Part shown: one piece after another, positions 52,664 to 62,400 of the stretch
Layout of the letters: the number at the start of each line of letters is the position of its first letter
Numbering within the stretch: position 1 is the stretch's first letter
The notes under the pieces: generated by a model
What the model was told of the DNA's origin: nothing
What the model saw: only the letters and a program-made list of their open reading frames with translations
The model's database searches: none
Position numbers and translations under genes: made by a program
Source: Candidatus Obscuribacterales bacterium
Lineage (GTDB): Bacteria > Cyanobacteriota > Vampirovibrionia > Obscuribacterales > Obscuribacteraceae
Assembly (NCBI GenBank): GCA_019752635.1
Contig: JAIELX010000044.1
Location: 62,001-126,000 of the forward strand
Reading direction: 5' to 3'
Length of the DNA: 64,000 nt

Positions 52664-52670
52664 TCTCGTT
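52616..52670. terminator. 13-bp perfect inverted repeat at the VHL-like / purH junction
   Basis: AACGAGACTATCG (52616-52628) is repeated inverted as CGATAGTCTCGTT (52658-52670) with a 29-base loop. It includes the last codons and stop of the VHL-like gene and lies 20 bases beyond the purH stop. It probably terminates both convergent transcripts. Confidence 0.6.
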
Positions 52671-52688
52671 AGTAGTTATTAGAAGGAC

Positions 52689-54257
52689 TTAGTGGCGGAA
52701 GCAGCGTTGTCCCGTGAACAGCATGCAGATGCCTGCCTTGTTGCAGGCCGCAATCACGTCTTCGTCCTTGATGCTGCCACCGGGTTGGACGATAACCTTG
52801 ATGCCGGCGCGTGCGGCTTCTTCGATATTGTCCGTATTCGGGAAGAATGCATCGCTGGTCAGTACTGCGCCTTTTGCTTCTTCTCCGGCTTGAGTGAGAG
52901 CCAGCCGCACGGATTGAACTCGGTTCGTCTGTCCGATTCCAATTCCGAGAGAGCGGCGATCTTTCGCCACGAAGATTGCGTTGGAAGTTAGATGTCTAAC
53001 TACCGACCATGCAAATGCGACATCTTCCTTTTGTCCCGCTTCCAGCTTCGCTTCCGTCACAACGCGGAACTGGTCTACCGATACAGGGGCTTCTGTTTCG
53101 CGTTCTACCAGGAATCCGAACTCTTTCAGGTCTTTCATGAAGGGCACGCCTTTGTGCTTGGCACGAAGCAATTCTTCCGGCATTTGCAGTACGCGCAAAT
53201 TTTTCTTCTTAGCGAATACTGCCAGTGCGCCCTTTTCAAACGCCGGTGCCATTACAATCTCGACGAAGTTTTCAATGATGCGAGTAGCAAGCGCTTCGGT
53301 TACTTCTACGTTGAAACCGTAGATGCCGCCGAAAGCAGAGATAGGATCGCAGTCGTATGCTTTGCGGAACGAAGTGGCCAGGTCGTTATCTGAAGCGACG
53401 CCGCAAGGGTTATTGTGTTTGATGATGCAGGTAGTTGTTTTCGGCATGCCCTTAAGGATGTTGACGCAAGCGAATGCATCGGTAATGTTGTTCGCCGACA
53501 AATCCTTGCCCTGCAATTGTTCAAATGGTGGTACCGCAGTGCCGTATCGTGCTTCATTATCGGCCGTGGCGTACCACGCTGCTGCGTGGTGCGGGTTCTC
53601 GCCGTAACGGAGATCCATCTTCTTTTTGAGGGTCACTAGCATCGTGTCCGGCATTTCGCCTGCCAATCCATCCGTACGCAGTGCTGAGGCCAGGTAGCCT
53701 GAGATGATCGAGTCATACTGGGCCGTGCGAAGGAATGCTGCATGAGCCAGCTCTTTGCGTAGTCCTTCTGTGAATTGCCCCTGGTTTGCGTCAAGCCCTT
53801 CGATCACTTCATCGTACTGACCGGGATCTGATATAACTGCGACGCGGCTGAAGTTCTTCGCTGCTGCGCGCAATAGCGTGACGCCGCCAATGTCGATTTG
53901 CTCAACCATTTCGGATTCGGATAATTTCTCTTGCAGCTTCTTCTCGAATGGATAGAGATTGACGATGACGATATCAATCTCTTCGATCTTGTGCTCAGCA
54001 AGACAGTCGCGGTCTTCTTTCGAGGGGCGGGAAAGGATGCCGCCAAGCACTTTGGGGTGTAGCGTCTTAACTCGTCCAGCCAAGATTTCCGGGAATTCTG
54101 TCAGGTCTTCCACCTTGATGCAGTTGAAACCCTTCTCTGTCAGGAACTTCGCTGTGTTGCCCGTGGCAATCAGCTTCAACTCTGTAAATCGATCGAGTCG
54201 ACGAATGAAGTTTTCCAGACCTGTCTTGTCGGAAACGCTGACTAAAACTGCGGGCAT
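52689..54257 (-). CDS. purH: Bifunctional AICAR transformylase / IMP cyclohydrolase
   Basis: Carries out the last two steps of purine synthesis: formylation of AICAR and ring closure to IMP. 522 residues, normal length. N-terminal cyclohydrolase (VLVSVSDKTGLENFIRRLD, AGRVKTLHPKVLGGILSR) and C-terminal transformylase (DLRYGENPHHAAAWYA with KxGxNPH-type motif, CIIKHNNPCGVAS catalytic Lys-His). ATG at 54257. Last gene of the purine operon, 30 bases after purM. Confidence 0.97.
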   Translation of the reverse strand: MPAVLVSVSDKTGLENFIRRLDRFTELKLIATGNTAKFLTEKGFNCIKVEDLTEFPEILAGRVKTLHPKVLGGILSRPSKEDRDCLAEHKIEEIDIVIVNLYPFEKKLQEKLSESEMVEQIDIGGVTLLRAAAKNFSRVAVISDPGQYDEVIEGLDANQGQFTEGLRKELAHAAFLRTAQYDSIISGYLASALRTDGLAGEMPDTMLVTLKKKMDLRYGENPHHAAAWYATADNEARYGTAVPPFEQLQGKDLSANNITDAFACVNILKGMPKTTTCIIKHNNPCGVASDNDLATSFRKAYDCDPISAFGGIYGFNVEVTEALATRIIENFVEIVMAPAFEKGALAVFAKKKNLRVLQMPEELLRAKHKGVPFMKDLKEFGFLVERETEAPVSVDQFRVVTEAKLEAGQKEDVAFAWSVVRHLTSNAIFVAKDRRSLGIGIGQTNRVQSVRLALTQAGEEAKGAVLTSDAFFPNTDNIEEAARAGIKVIVQPGGSIKDEDVIAACNKAGICMLFTGQRCFRH

Positions 54258-54287
54258 TATGTGACCTCCTGCAATGGCTTCACTGTG

Positions 54288-55301
54288 CTAATCCTTCAAC
54301 TTATCTTCCAGAACGAAATCGAATCCCGAAATCTCTACGACACCGGCTCTGTCTGATACCTCTCCGGCGAAAGCGGCATGGTGCCCTGCCTCCTTGAAAA
54401 TTTCCAACATGGCTTCATCATCGGAATCAACGGTGATCGCCAGTCCCATTCCCATGTTGAACGTTTTGTACATTTCTGCTGTTTCAACGCTCTGAGCGAT
54501 TCGTTGGAGCGAATCAGGAACGGCAAGTGACTTAGTAACGCTGAAGCCGACCGAGGGCTGCAGGCGAAGCAGGTTGCGCCAGCCACCGCCAGTGATATGA
54601 ACAATACCCGTGATTTTACCGGCGAAGCGATTGAGTAGCTGTAGGACGGGCTTTACGTAGATGGCCGTCGGTTCCAAAATGTCCGCCCATTGCGATTCGG
54701 GAAGGACCCTTCGGGCCAGTGACAGACCATTCGAATGAATTCCTGTTGAAGCAACTGCTATCACTTTTTGTCCCGCTTTGATTTTCTCCCCGGTGATAAG
54801 TGAGGACTTGCTGACGCTACCGACTGCGAATCCCGCCAGGTCGAAGTGATCCGGCTCGTAGACTCCCGGCATTTCAGCCGTTTCGCCACCGGCCAAAATC
54901 ATTCCAGCCCTGTCGCAGCCTTCGACGATGCCGGCAATAATGTCATCTGCGACTTTGTCGTTCAGTTTTCCGACGGCGAAGTAATCCAGGAATAAATTGG
55001 GAGTTGCGCCGACGCAGATCAGATCGTTTGCACACATGGCCACCAAGTCGATGCCGAGCGTGTCGAACTTGCCGAGAGCGTGCGCTACCAACAACTTGGT
55101 GCCGACTCCGTCGGTGGTGACTGCTACTGCAGTGTCTTCGGTCATGCCGTAGACGGAAGCATAACCTCCGGCGCCGCGCCACATCTGTTGGTGTTGGTTC
55201 CTTTTCGCCGTGCTCTTAATCCGCTCGACGAAAGCTTCCGCTTTCTTGATCTGGACTCCGGAGGATGCGTATGTTTCTTTCAACTTCGATTCTCCCGTCA
55301 T
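54288..55301 (-). CDS. purM: Phosphoribosylformylglycinamidine cyclo-ligase (AIR synthetase)
   Basis: Closes the imidazole ring of FGAM to give AIR using ATP. 337 residues. Motifs AVAVTTDGVGTKLLVAHALG, DLVAMCANDLICVGATPNLF, GGETAEMPGVYEPDHFDLAG and the C-terminal GITGIVHITGGGW-like segment match PurM. The ATG overlaps the purQ stop by four bases, indicating translational coupling. Confidence 0.96.
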   Translation of the reverse strand: MTGESKLKETYASSGVQIKKAEAFVERIKSTAKRNQHQQMWRGAGGYASVYGMTEDTAVAVTTDGVGTKLLVAHALGKFDTLGIDLVAMCANDLICVGATPNLFLDYFAVGKLNDKVADDIIAGIVEGCDRAGMILAGGETAEMPGVYEPDHFDLAGFAVGSVSKSSLITGEKIKAGQKVIAVASTGIHSNGLSLARRVLPESQWADILEPTAIYVKPVLQLLNRFAGKITGIVHITGGGWRNLLRLQPSVGFSVTKSLAVPDSLQRIAQSVETAEMYKTFNMGMGLAITVDSDDEAMLEIFKEAGHHAAFAGEVSDRAGVVEISGFDFVLEDKLKD

Positions 55302-56080
55302 TTGATCATTGCCGCGGCGTTCAATAGTATCTGTAACCCCGGGGGGGCACCGATTTCGACCGGTGCAGCAAGCGTGTCGCCTTCAACAACGCTGACTCCG
55401 CTGCCGTGCGAAGGATGCTGATTCCACCGTACAAATGCCTCAGGATGTGGCATTAGCCCCAAGACATTGGAAGATGCATTGGTAAGAGCCGCAATCTTGT
55501 CGAAGCTGCCGTTGATGTCTTTGCTGTATCGCAGCGGAGCACTTTTTTTAACCTGCTCCCTGGTAGACGCGCTGGCGTCCTCGGCAACGGCCAGCCGTCC
55601 TTCGCCATGCCGTACGGGGAGATCGAGACGAGTCATGCCGCTGAAGAATGGACCCGGTTTTGCAGATACATCAAGCGAGACCCATTTGTTCATGAAGCGT
55701 CCGCTTGAGTTATGGCATAGAGAAACTGACCGAGGTGCATTGGCTGTTGAGTCGGGCAATAATCCCAGCTGCACCAGAATTTGGAAGCCGTTGCAAATGC
55801 CAATTACTAAGTTGCCGTGAGCGCTGAAATCGTACAGCGCATGCTTCAGCTTGTCCTTCAGCTTCAGGGCCAGAACTTTGCCGCTTGCGATTTCATCACC
55901 GAAAGAGAATCCTCCCGGCAATGCTAGTAGTTTGTATTGCGACATTCTTTCGGGGGCGGCCAGCAGATCGCTGTTGTGCATACGCTCGGCGGCGAACCCT
56001 GCTAACTGCAACGCGTGCGCTGTTTCTAAATCGCAGTTAATGCCGTCTCCGCAGAGAACCAACGCCTTTGGTGCGCTCAT
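55298..56080 (-). CDS. purQ: Phosphoribosylformylglycinamidine synthase glutaminase subunit
   Basis: Supplies ammonia from glutamine to PurL. A 260-residue class I amidotransferase: ALVLCGDGINCDLETAHALQ at the start, LALPGGFSFGDEIASGKV, the nucleophile elbow VIGICNGFQILVQLGLLP, and C-terminal LGLMPHPEAFV with catalytic His and Glu. Slightly longer than usual bacterial PurQ (about 220-230), with extra residues near the middle. Overlaps purL and purM by four bases each. Confidence 0.94.
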   Translation of the reverse strand: MSAPKALVLCGDGINCDLETAHALQLAGFAAERMHNSDLLAAPERMSQYKLLALPGGFSFGDEIASGKVLALKLKDKLKHALYDFSAHGNLVIGICNGFQILVQLGLLPDSTANAPRSVSLCHNSSGRFMNKWVSLDVSAKPGPFFSGMTRLDLPVRHGEGRLAVAEDASASTREQVKKSAPLRYSKDINGSFDKIAALTNASSNVLGLMPHPEAFVRWNQHPSHGSGVSVVEGDTLAAPVEIGAPPGLQILLNAAAMIK

Positions 56081-59000
56081 TGCTTGTCCTCCGCTATCGC
56101 TTCAATGTCCGTCCCGAACTCGTCCTGGAAGGGAAGAATTGTTTCCCAGGCCTGGAGCAGGTCGGAGCAGGGCACGGTAAAGACAACGTCGGCATCGGTA
56201 TTCGAGAACACCAAGTTTGGATCGCTGGTTACTTTCCCTATTTCGATGCAGATCACATTTTCCATCTGCTTCTCGAATTGATTCTTTTTGTCGGCGGCAA
56301 CGGAGACCAGAATTCGGGCTGGTCCCTCCGCGAATAACGCGTAGTCTAGCCGCGTAAGCAGTGCTCTATCGAGCGGATCGTCGTCCGGTATGCAGGCTGC
56401 CGCGGCCGATGCAATGCGGTGCGTCCAGATGTGGGCGCCAAGACCGCTTCCCAATGCACACTCGGAAAGTGCAACGCCAAGTCCGCCTTCAGATAGATCA
56501 TGTGCAGAGCGAACCAAATCCGCCAACATGCACTGGTGCAGTTGTTGATAGAGCATTGGAGACAGGCTCAAATCGAGCGTTGGTGTGCTTCCGGATTGCC
56601 AACCGACTATATCGGCGTAAACACTTCCCGCCATACCGGTGGAGCCGGCAATTAATAAGTACACCGCGTCATCTGCCGCCTTGAAGTGCATTGTCACTGC
56701 TTTGTCCGAATCCGGCAAGCGTCCCATACCTGAGACAAGCAGTGTTGGTGGAATCGATAGTCGCACGACGCCATCATCAAAATCATTCTTCATGCTGTCC
56801 TTTCCTGAAATCAACGGCGTTTGGTATGCCCTTACCGCTTCCGCCAAGCCCTCGCATGCGCGCACAAGCTGCCCGAGCTTATACTTGCCTTCTTTGTTCT
56901 TCTCCGATTCAATGGGGTCCGGCCAGCAGAAATTGTCCAACAGAACGATGGACGTCGGGTCCGCCCCCACGCAAACTGCATTGCGCACGGCCTCGTCGGC
57001 CGCGCACTGCGCCATTAAGTGAGTGTCGAAAGCGCTGAGCTGTGGGCAAAGGCCACAAGACACAACCAGACCGGCTTTATCATTCAAGTCAACGCGGCTT
57101 ACGCCGGCATCACATGGCGCCTTTTGCAATGGTCCCATCAAGGGTTTGACTACGCTGGCACCTTGTACTTCGTGATCGTATTGACGAATGACGAACTCGC
57201 GGCTGCTTACGTTTGGATGCGACAGTACTTGTAGCAGCATGTTCTTAAAGTCTGGGACTTCAGCTGGCACTCGTTCTACGACTGTCGTTGGAGTCCATTC
57301 GGATTGCAACTCCATCTTCGGTACGCCTTTGTGCAGAAACTCAAGGTCCAGCAACGCAATTGTTCGACCTTGTCGGGTTATTCGGAAGTTTCCGTCTGTC
57401 GTGAAACGACCGACATCGGTAATCTCGACATTGAATTTTTCTGCTAATGCTTTCAGCTCGGACCAGCGCGCCGTCGACAAGGTCATGCGTTCTTGCGATT
57501 CTGAGATCACTATTTCATAGTCGCTCAGTCCGGCATATTTGAGCGGAATCTCCGCAAGTTCCAAAATCGCACCGCCAGTAATGCGTGCCATCTCTCCGAC
57601 GGAAGAAGATAGACCCCCGGCGCCATTGTCTGTGATTCCGGAAATCAGCCCCTGGTCACGCGCTTCCAGTACAAAGTCGGTCAATCGTTTTTGCGTAAAC
57701 GGATCACCAATTTGCACTGCTGTTACCGGAGAACCTTCATGCAAAGCTTCGGACGAGAACGTTGCACCGTGTATCCCATCCTTTCCGACGCGCCCACCCG
57801 CCATGACGATGATGTCATCCGGGACGGTGTGCTTATCGACACCGGATTTGCCGTGAACCGTCAGTGGGAGAACGCCGCCCGTGCCGCAGAAGACCAGTGG
57901 TTTTGCTCGGTAACCCGAGTGAAAGCATACGGCGCCATTCACTACCGGAATGCCGCTCTTGTTGCCGCCGTCCTGAACCCCTTTGCGCACGCCGCGAATA
58001 ATGGTTTCGGGTGGAAGTAGTTTCGGACGAACCGGCAGCAATGCCGAGGGGAAGGCAAAGCAAAATACATCCGTGTTAAAAATCGGACGTGCACCAAGAC
58101 CGGTGCCAAGGATGTCGCGGTTAACGCCAAGAATGCCGGTTAATGCCCCGCCGTAAGGTTCTAGAGCGGAAGGGGAATTGTGCGTTTCTACCTTGAAACA
58201 CACGCCGTTGTGCTCGTCCCATCTGATGACGCCGCTATTGTCCTCGAAGACAGAAAGCAGGTCGTCGCGCTTTTTCATCAACTCATAAGTAGGACCCTGA
58301 ATAAAGGTTTTGTAGAGACTCTCGACGCGCAACCCGCGACCGCCGCCTTTGTTGCCTCCGCGCCAGGTCTCTTTATGGGTAATGTTTGCGCTGAAAATCT
58401 TATGTTTGCAATGCTCCGACCACGTCTGAGCGATTACTTCCAGTTCCAAATCCAGCGGCTCTTCCGGCAGCCCCTCTTTCTTTCGAATGGCTTTGTTAGC
58501 GTCATTGCGATACCAGTTTCGAATCGCTTGCATCTCTTCCAGGCTTAACGCAAGAAGTCGTTCCCGGCTCAGCGCCATGAGCTGCGAATCCGTCAATTCA
58601 AGCGAAACTACTTCCGGTGGCTTAGACTCAGGAAGATGTACAGCCGGGAATCGCAGATAGCTGTTGTAGATCGCTCCCAGATCGTGCACTTTGAAGCGGT
58701 CGGTCAGAGGATGATAGAGGCTATACCTGCCGGTTTCCTCCAGGTCGCAATGGTCGCCGCTAGTTTCCCCCATCAGGAAACCTGTGCCGGAAGCTACCTT
58801 GACTCCGTTGCTGAACCCCTTCACAGAGAGTGCTTCTTCAACAGTTCTGGCCAGATTGTCCGTGACTCCGGGAAGGAATTGTCGCTCAGCGAACCAGTAG
58901 AACCCGGCTTCTTGCCAGAGCTTGGTCATCGTGCGGCGCGTTGAGGCATTATCGAAGCAAGCAGTCTCCAGAAGTGGATCTGCCAGTATCTCAACCAGGG

Positions 59001-59202
59001 CCGCACCGAGTTCGGTGTCTTGCGGGGCGGCGTCAGGCGGAATCAAATGCGGTGCCACCTCGATCCAGTAGAGCGGAAACTGATACGGAACCGGCGAATC
59101 TAGAGGTGCAAAGCCATTGCGAGGAACGATGGCGAGGCACAACAGCCGGTGCTCCTGTTGCTGCTCTGGCGTTGTGGAAACTGCTTCCGGTGCCGTGGTC
59201 AT
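56077..59202 (-). CDS. purL: Phosphoribosylformylglycinamidine synthase, synthetase subunit with N-terminal extension (PurSL-like)
   Basis: Makes FGAM from FGAR with ammonia from PurQ. 1041 residues, longer than the 740-residue small PurL and shorter than the 1295-residue enterobacterial form that includes the glutaminase. The first 240 residues stand where PurS would be; the linker VIAQTWSEHCKHKIFSANIT and the two AIRS-like halves follow (VETHNSPSALEPYGGALTGI; GVSRVDLNDKAGLVVSCGLC; LISGKDSMKNDF). No separate purS is in the operon, which fits a PurSL arrangement. ATG at 59202 overlaps purN by four bases. Confidence 0.94.
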   Translation of the reverse strand: MTTAPEAVSTTPEQQQEHRLLCLAIVPRNGFAPLDSPVPYQFPLYWIEVAPHLIPPDAAPQDTELGAALVEILADPLLETACFDNASTRRTMTKLWQEAGFYWFAERQFLPGVTDNLARTVEEALSVKGFSNGVKVASGTGFLMGETSGDHCDLEETGRYSLYHPLTDRFKVHDLGAIYNSYLRFPAVHLPESKPPEVVSLELTDSQLMALSRERLLALSLEEMQAIRNWYRNDANKAIRKKEGLPEEPLDLELEVIAQTWSEHCKHKIFSANITHKETWRGGNKGGGRGLRVESLYKTFIQGPTYELMKKRDDLLSVFEDNSGVIRWDEHNGVCFKVETHNSPSALEPYGGALTGILGVNRDILGTGLGARPIFNTDVFCFAFPSALLPVRPKLLPPETIIRGVRKGVQDGGNKSGIPVVNGAVCFHSGYRAKPLVFCGTGGVLPLTVHGKSGVDKHTVPDDIIVMAGGRVGKDGIHGATFSSEALHEGSPVTAVQIGDPFTQKRLTDFVLEARDQGLISGITDNGAGGLSSSVGEMARITGGAILELAEIPLKYAGLSDYEIVISESQERMTLSTARWSELKALAEKFNVEITDVGRFTTDGNFRITRQGRTIALLDLEFLHKGVPKMELQSEWTPTTVVERVPAEVPDFKNMLLQVLSHPNVSSREFVIRQYDHEVQGASVVKPLMGPLQKAPCDAGVSRVDLNDKAGLVVSCGLCPQLSAFDTHLMAQCAADEAVRNAVCVGADPTSIVLLDNFCWPDPIESEKNKEGKYKLGQLVRACEGLAEAVRAYQTPLISGKDSMKNDFDDGVVRLSIPPTLLVSGMGRLPDSDKAVTMHFKAADDAVYLLIAGSTGMAGSVYADIVGWQSGSTPTLDLSLSPMLYQQLHQCMLADLVRSAHDLSEGGLGVALSECALGSGLGAHIWTHRIASAAAACIPDDDPLDRALLTRLDYALFAEGPARILVSVAADKKNQFEKQMENVICIEIGKVTSDPNLVFSNTDADVVFTVPCSDLLQAWETILPFQDEFGTDIEAIAEDKQ

Positions 59203-59855
59203 GTCGTTCTCCCGATGGTGTTAAGTTCCGCCTCTGAAACCGCTTCGGTCTGTCGCGAGTAGAAGTGCACTCCGTTGATTGCAATCTCTTGCAAGACTTC
59301 GGGCAACAGTTTGTGCTCAAGTTGCAGGCCTCTGGACTTGAATGAGTCGATGGTGTCGTCCGCATAACGGGCGAAGGACATCTGTGCCAGAATCGGTCCG
59401 TGATCCACATGTTCGTCTACAAGATGAACCGTTATTCCGGACACTTTGGCGCCGTAAGCAAATGCATCCTCGTACCCGTGTGCGCCGGGAAATGCAGGTA
59501 GCAGTGACGGATGGATGTTGATCACCCGAAAGTATCTGTTGTCTGGACTAGAAAAATTGCGCAAAAACTCGGCGGACACAATTCGCATGTAACCAGCCAG
59601 AACCACGAAGTCGACATTGAGAGGAGTCAGTACTTCTAACACCTTTTGCTCGTGAGCCGCTCGCGAGAGTCCCTTATGGCTGATAGCCGCTGTGGGAACG
59701 CCGAACGACCGTGCGGTTTCCAGCGCTGGTGCGTCCGGATTGTTCGAGAAAACCATGCACACTTGCGCGTCGAGGCGCCGGTCGGCAATTGCCTGCAGTA
59801 TCGCGGTCATATTGGAACCACGTCCGGAAACTAGAATCGCCAGCCTTAGCGACAT
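59199..59855 (-). CDS. purN: Phosphoribosylglycinamide formyltransferase (GART)
   Basis: Transfers a formyl group from 10-formyltetrahydrofolate to GAR. 218 residues. LAILVSGRGSNMTAILQAI begins the fold; FRVINIHPSLLPAFPGAHGY holds the catalytic His with Asn before it; VHLVDEHVDHGPILAQ carries the catalytic Asp. Normal length. Overlaps purD by ten bases and purL by four. Confidence 0.96.
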   Translation of the reverse strand: MSLRLAILVSGRGSNMTAILQAIADRRLDAQVCMVFSNNPDAPALETARSFGVPTAAISHKGLSRAAHEQKVLEVLTPLNVDFVVLAGYMRIVSAEFLRNFSSPDNRYFRVINIHPSLLPAFPGAHGYEDAFAYGAKVSGITVHLVDEHVDHGPILAQMSFARYADDTIDSFKSRGLQLEHKLLPEVLQEIAINGVHFYSRQTEAVSEAELNTIGRTT

Positions 59856-61162
59856 GCCGCCAGTTTCCTCCTGCCGATGTCCTTTCGGTAGTCCATTCCT
59901 TCAAATTTGATCTTCAGAATCGATTCGTACGCCAATGCGACTGATTCTTCGGAGGTGCCGGCCAGTGCGGTAACGGCCAGCACTCGCCCGCCCGCAGTGA
60001 CGAGTTTGCCGTCACTTAGCTTCGTGCCGGCGTGAAACACGCTCACCGACTGGTTGTTACTGGTACCGATGACAATCGCCTTGCCCGAGGACGAACTTTC
60101 CGGATAAGAATCGGCGCACGCCACTACACAGCACGCTGCCTCGGTGGACCATTGCACTGGTGTGGACGACAGCGTTCCGTCCGTACAGTTCCACAGGATC
60201 TGCAATAGATCCGAGCGCAGGAGCGGCATGATCACTTGTGTTTCAGGATCGCCAAATCTGGCGTTGAACTCAAGAACATTCGGCTTGTACGCAACAGAGC
60301 CATCTGGATTTTGCTCGCAAACCACCAATAGACCGGCATAAATTACGCCCTTAAAATCGAAGGCTTTGTCGGCAAAAACTTGGCGCAGGGGTTTGATCAC
60401 TTCGTTCTCAATTTCGGTTGCGCAATTCATATATAAAGGAACGGGAGAATAGACTCCCATGCCGCCGGTGTTCGGACCGCGATCCCCGTCAAACCTACGT
60501 TTGTGGTCCTGGCAGGCCGGCATCGCCGTAATGTGGGTGCCGTCGCAGAAAAACAGCAGTGAGATTTCTTCGCCTTGCAGTCTCTCTTCAAGAACGACCT
60601 GCTTCGCCGCATCACCGAATCGCCGCTCACCGAACATTATCTCCAGTGCTGCTTCGACTTCAGCGTCGTTGTCGCAAACGAAGACCCCTTTGCCAAGCGC
60701 CAAGCCATCGGCTTTCACGACTCTGATCCACGGATTTGCTTTTAGCAGAGATAGGGCTGTTTGATGATCTTCCGCCACTAAAAATCTGGCCGTGGGCAAC
60801 TTGTGCTTGACCATGAATTCTTTTGCGAAGGCTTTGCTTGATTCCAGCATGGCGCCTTGTTGTGTAGGACCGAAAACTCGCAACCCTTGTGATTGCAGGT
60901 AATCAACGATGCCATCCGCTAGTGGATTGTCCGGACCGATTACGATTAATCCAACGCTATTCTCTTTCGCGAATTTTGCGATGCCGGCAAAGTCGCTAAC
61001 TTTCAAGTCAACGTTCACCGTTCGCTCCAATGTTGCTGTGCCGCCATTGCCTGGCGCGCAGTAAAGCTTTCCCAGTTTCGGGCTTTGTACCAACTTCCAG
61101 CAAATAGCGTGCTCGCGGCCGCCGGAACCAATAACCATTACGTCGATTTTGTCACCGGACAT
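59846..61162 (-). CDS. purD: Phosphoribosylamine-glycine ligase (GAR synthetase)
   Basis: ATP-grasp ligase that joins glycine to phosphoribosylamine; 438 residues. VMVIGSGGREHAICWKLVQS opens it, PTQQGAMLESSKAFAKEFMV and WIRVVKADGLALGKGVFVCD form the ATP-grasp core, and LEFNARFGDPETQVIMPLL is the metal-binding signature. ATG at 61162 has GGAGG upstream and overlaps the purC stop by one base; an upstream extension to 61252 is not needed. Confidence 0.96.
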   Translation of the reverse strand: MSGDKIDVMVIGSGGREHAICWKLVQSPKLGKLYCAPGNGGTATLERTVNVDLKVSDFAGIAKFAKENSVGLIVIGPDNPLADGIVDYLQSQGLRVFGPTQQGAMLESSKAFAKEFMVKHKLPTARFLVAEDHQTALSLLKANPWIRVVKADGLALGKGVFVCDNDAEVEAALEIMFGERRFGDAAKQVVLEERLQGEEISLLFFCDGTHITAMPACQDHKRRFDGDRGPNTGGMGVYSPVPLYMNCATEIENEVIKPLRQVFADKAFDFKGVIYAGLLVVCEQNPDGSVAYKPNVLEFNARFGDPETQVIMPLLRSDLLQILWNCTDGTLSSTPVQWSTEAACCVVACADSYPESSSSGKAIVIGTSNNQSVSVFHAGTKLSDGKLVTAGGRVLAVTALAGTSEESVALAYESILKIKFEGMDYRKDIGRRKLAACR

Positions 61163-62376
61163 CAGGCGCCTCCTTCGCAAAGATTTTGCTCGACTGCTAG
61201 GCAAACGAATTGATCGAGCTCCGGATAGCCCTTGAATAAAGGCTTCTCGCAAAGGTGGTTGGTGATGCTGCCGTACAATTTGTCTATGACGGCGCGGGTT
61301 GCCGGGGTGAATGGCGCCGGTGTTTGCCCCAACTCATTGCGACAAATTGCCTTCCAATCCAGTGATTTGCGATCCGCCGCCAATCGCTGCGCATCCTTAA
61401 TAGCCTTCTCCCATGGGGTACCACGGTAGACGCGCCGAATCATTTCTTTCGATAGATGGCAACCCTTATAGATCAACCGTAGTTCGTCGGGACCAATGCT
61501 GTCGGCTGCAATCAACTCCGAGCCCTGTGTAATGAATTCGAATTTTCCGTCCCATAACTCAACGCCGCGGGCCTGGAAGATCGCGAAAAGTCCTAGCGCC
61601 ATTAATGTGGCTGTCTCGCTAAGCTGTTGGAACTGATCTGCTGTTAGTCCGGATATGAGCAATGCTTCTTGCACGCTCAACAGTCTGTCTTTCGGCTCCA
61701 GCTTAGTGAAAAGCTCAATGACGGGTCGATCGAAAAACTCGCCTTCCACCGGCTGCTTGCTCAAGCCTAGAAACCGCGCGTACGAATGGTCTTGCTCGAC
61801 GCGCTCCTTCAGCGAACTGCCTGCCGGCATTCCGAAGCGGAATACCACTTCCAGCGGTACTAAACGCTGCTCACCGTATTCGGTGCGATCAGGGTAGGAA
61901 AACACGGTTCGGTTCAACAGCACCCGGGGTGTCGGACGCAGTACTTGCGCTTTCTTGACCGACATAAAGACTTTGCCTGAAGCTTCCGCTGCTGCGTCCA
62001 AAGAAAGCTCATTGCCGCTCTCGTCCGTCAGCGCCAAGAAGTGGCTCTTGCAACCAGCATTCTTGAATTTGGCAAATGTCGGTGTGGAAAATGTCTGTTT
62101 CAGGAATTCGGAGTCTAGCTGGGGAGCCTTAGCTAGCAGATTCTTCTCGAGCGCTTGCCAGAAACCTGCATCGGCCATGCGATCGAAGAACCAGGCGCCC
62201 ATGACGGTGAGCGCGCGTCCCTTTTCGGCGATTGTATCCGGCATCTTGCCCCAGTCGAATACCGAGTAGTCGTCGGTAAATTCGAATCGCAGTTGATCTG
62301 CTTCCGGTGGCTGCCACACGCGTTTGACTGAGCCCTCATATTGCAGAGTCGGAGCACTGGTCGTGTCGGTCGTCAC
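61162..62376 (-). CDS. purC: Phosphoribosylaminoimidazole-succinocarboxamide synthase, long form
   Basis: Joins aspartate to CAIR to form SAICAR. 404 residues, well above the usual 235-300. The substrate-binding core is visible: GSVKRVWQPPEADQLRFEFT, DYSVFDWGKMPDTIAEKGRA, VPLEVVFRFGMPAGSSLKER and FAIFQARGVELWDGKFEF, with DSIGPDELRLIYKG near the typical C-terminal motif. The additional length lies between the N-terminal sheet and the PLEVV segment and at the C-terminus (about 70 residues). It could be a lineage-specific form; activity is inferred from core motifs. Confidence 0.9.
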   Translation of the reverse strand: MTTDTTSAPTLQYEGSVKRVWQPPEADQLRFEFTDDYSVFDWGKMPDTIAEKGRALTVMGAWFFDRMADAGFWQALEKNLLAKAPQLDSEFLKQTFSTPTFAKFKNAGCKSHFLALTDESGNELSLDAAAEASGKVFMSVKKAQVLRPTPRVLLNRTVFSYPDRTEYGEQRLVPLEVVFRFGMPAGSSLKERVEQDHSYARFLGLSKQPVEGEFFDRPVIELFTKLEPKDRLLSVQEALLISGLTADQFQQLSETATLMALGLFAIFQARGVELWDGKFEFITQGSELIAADSIGPDELRLIYKGCHLSKEMIRRVYRGTPWEKAIKDAQRLAADRKSLDWKAICRNELGQTPAPFTPATRAVIDKLYGSITNHLCEKPLFKGYPELDQFVCLAVEQNLCEGGA

Positions 62377-62400
62377 CTGGGTTCTCCCGTAATTACATGG

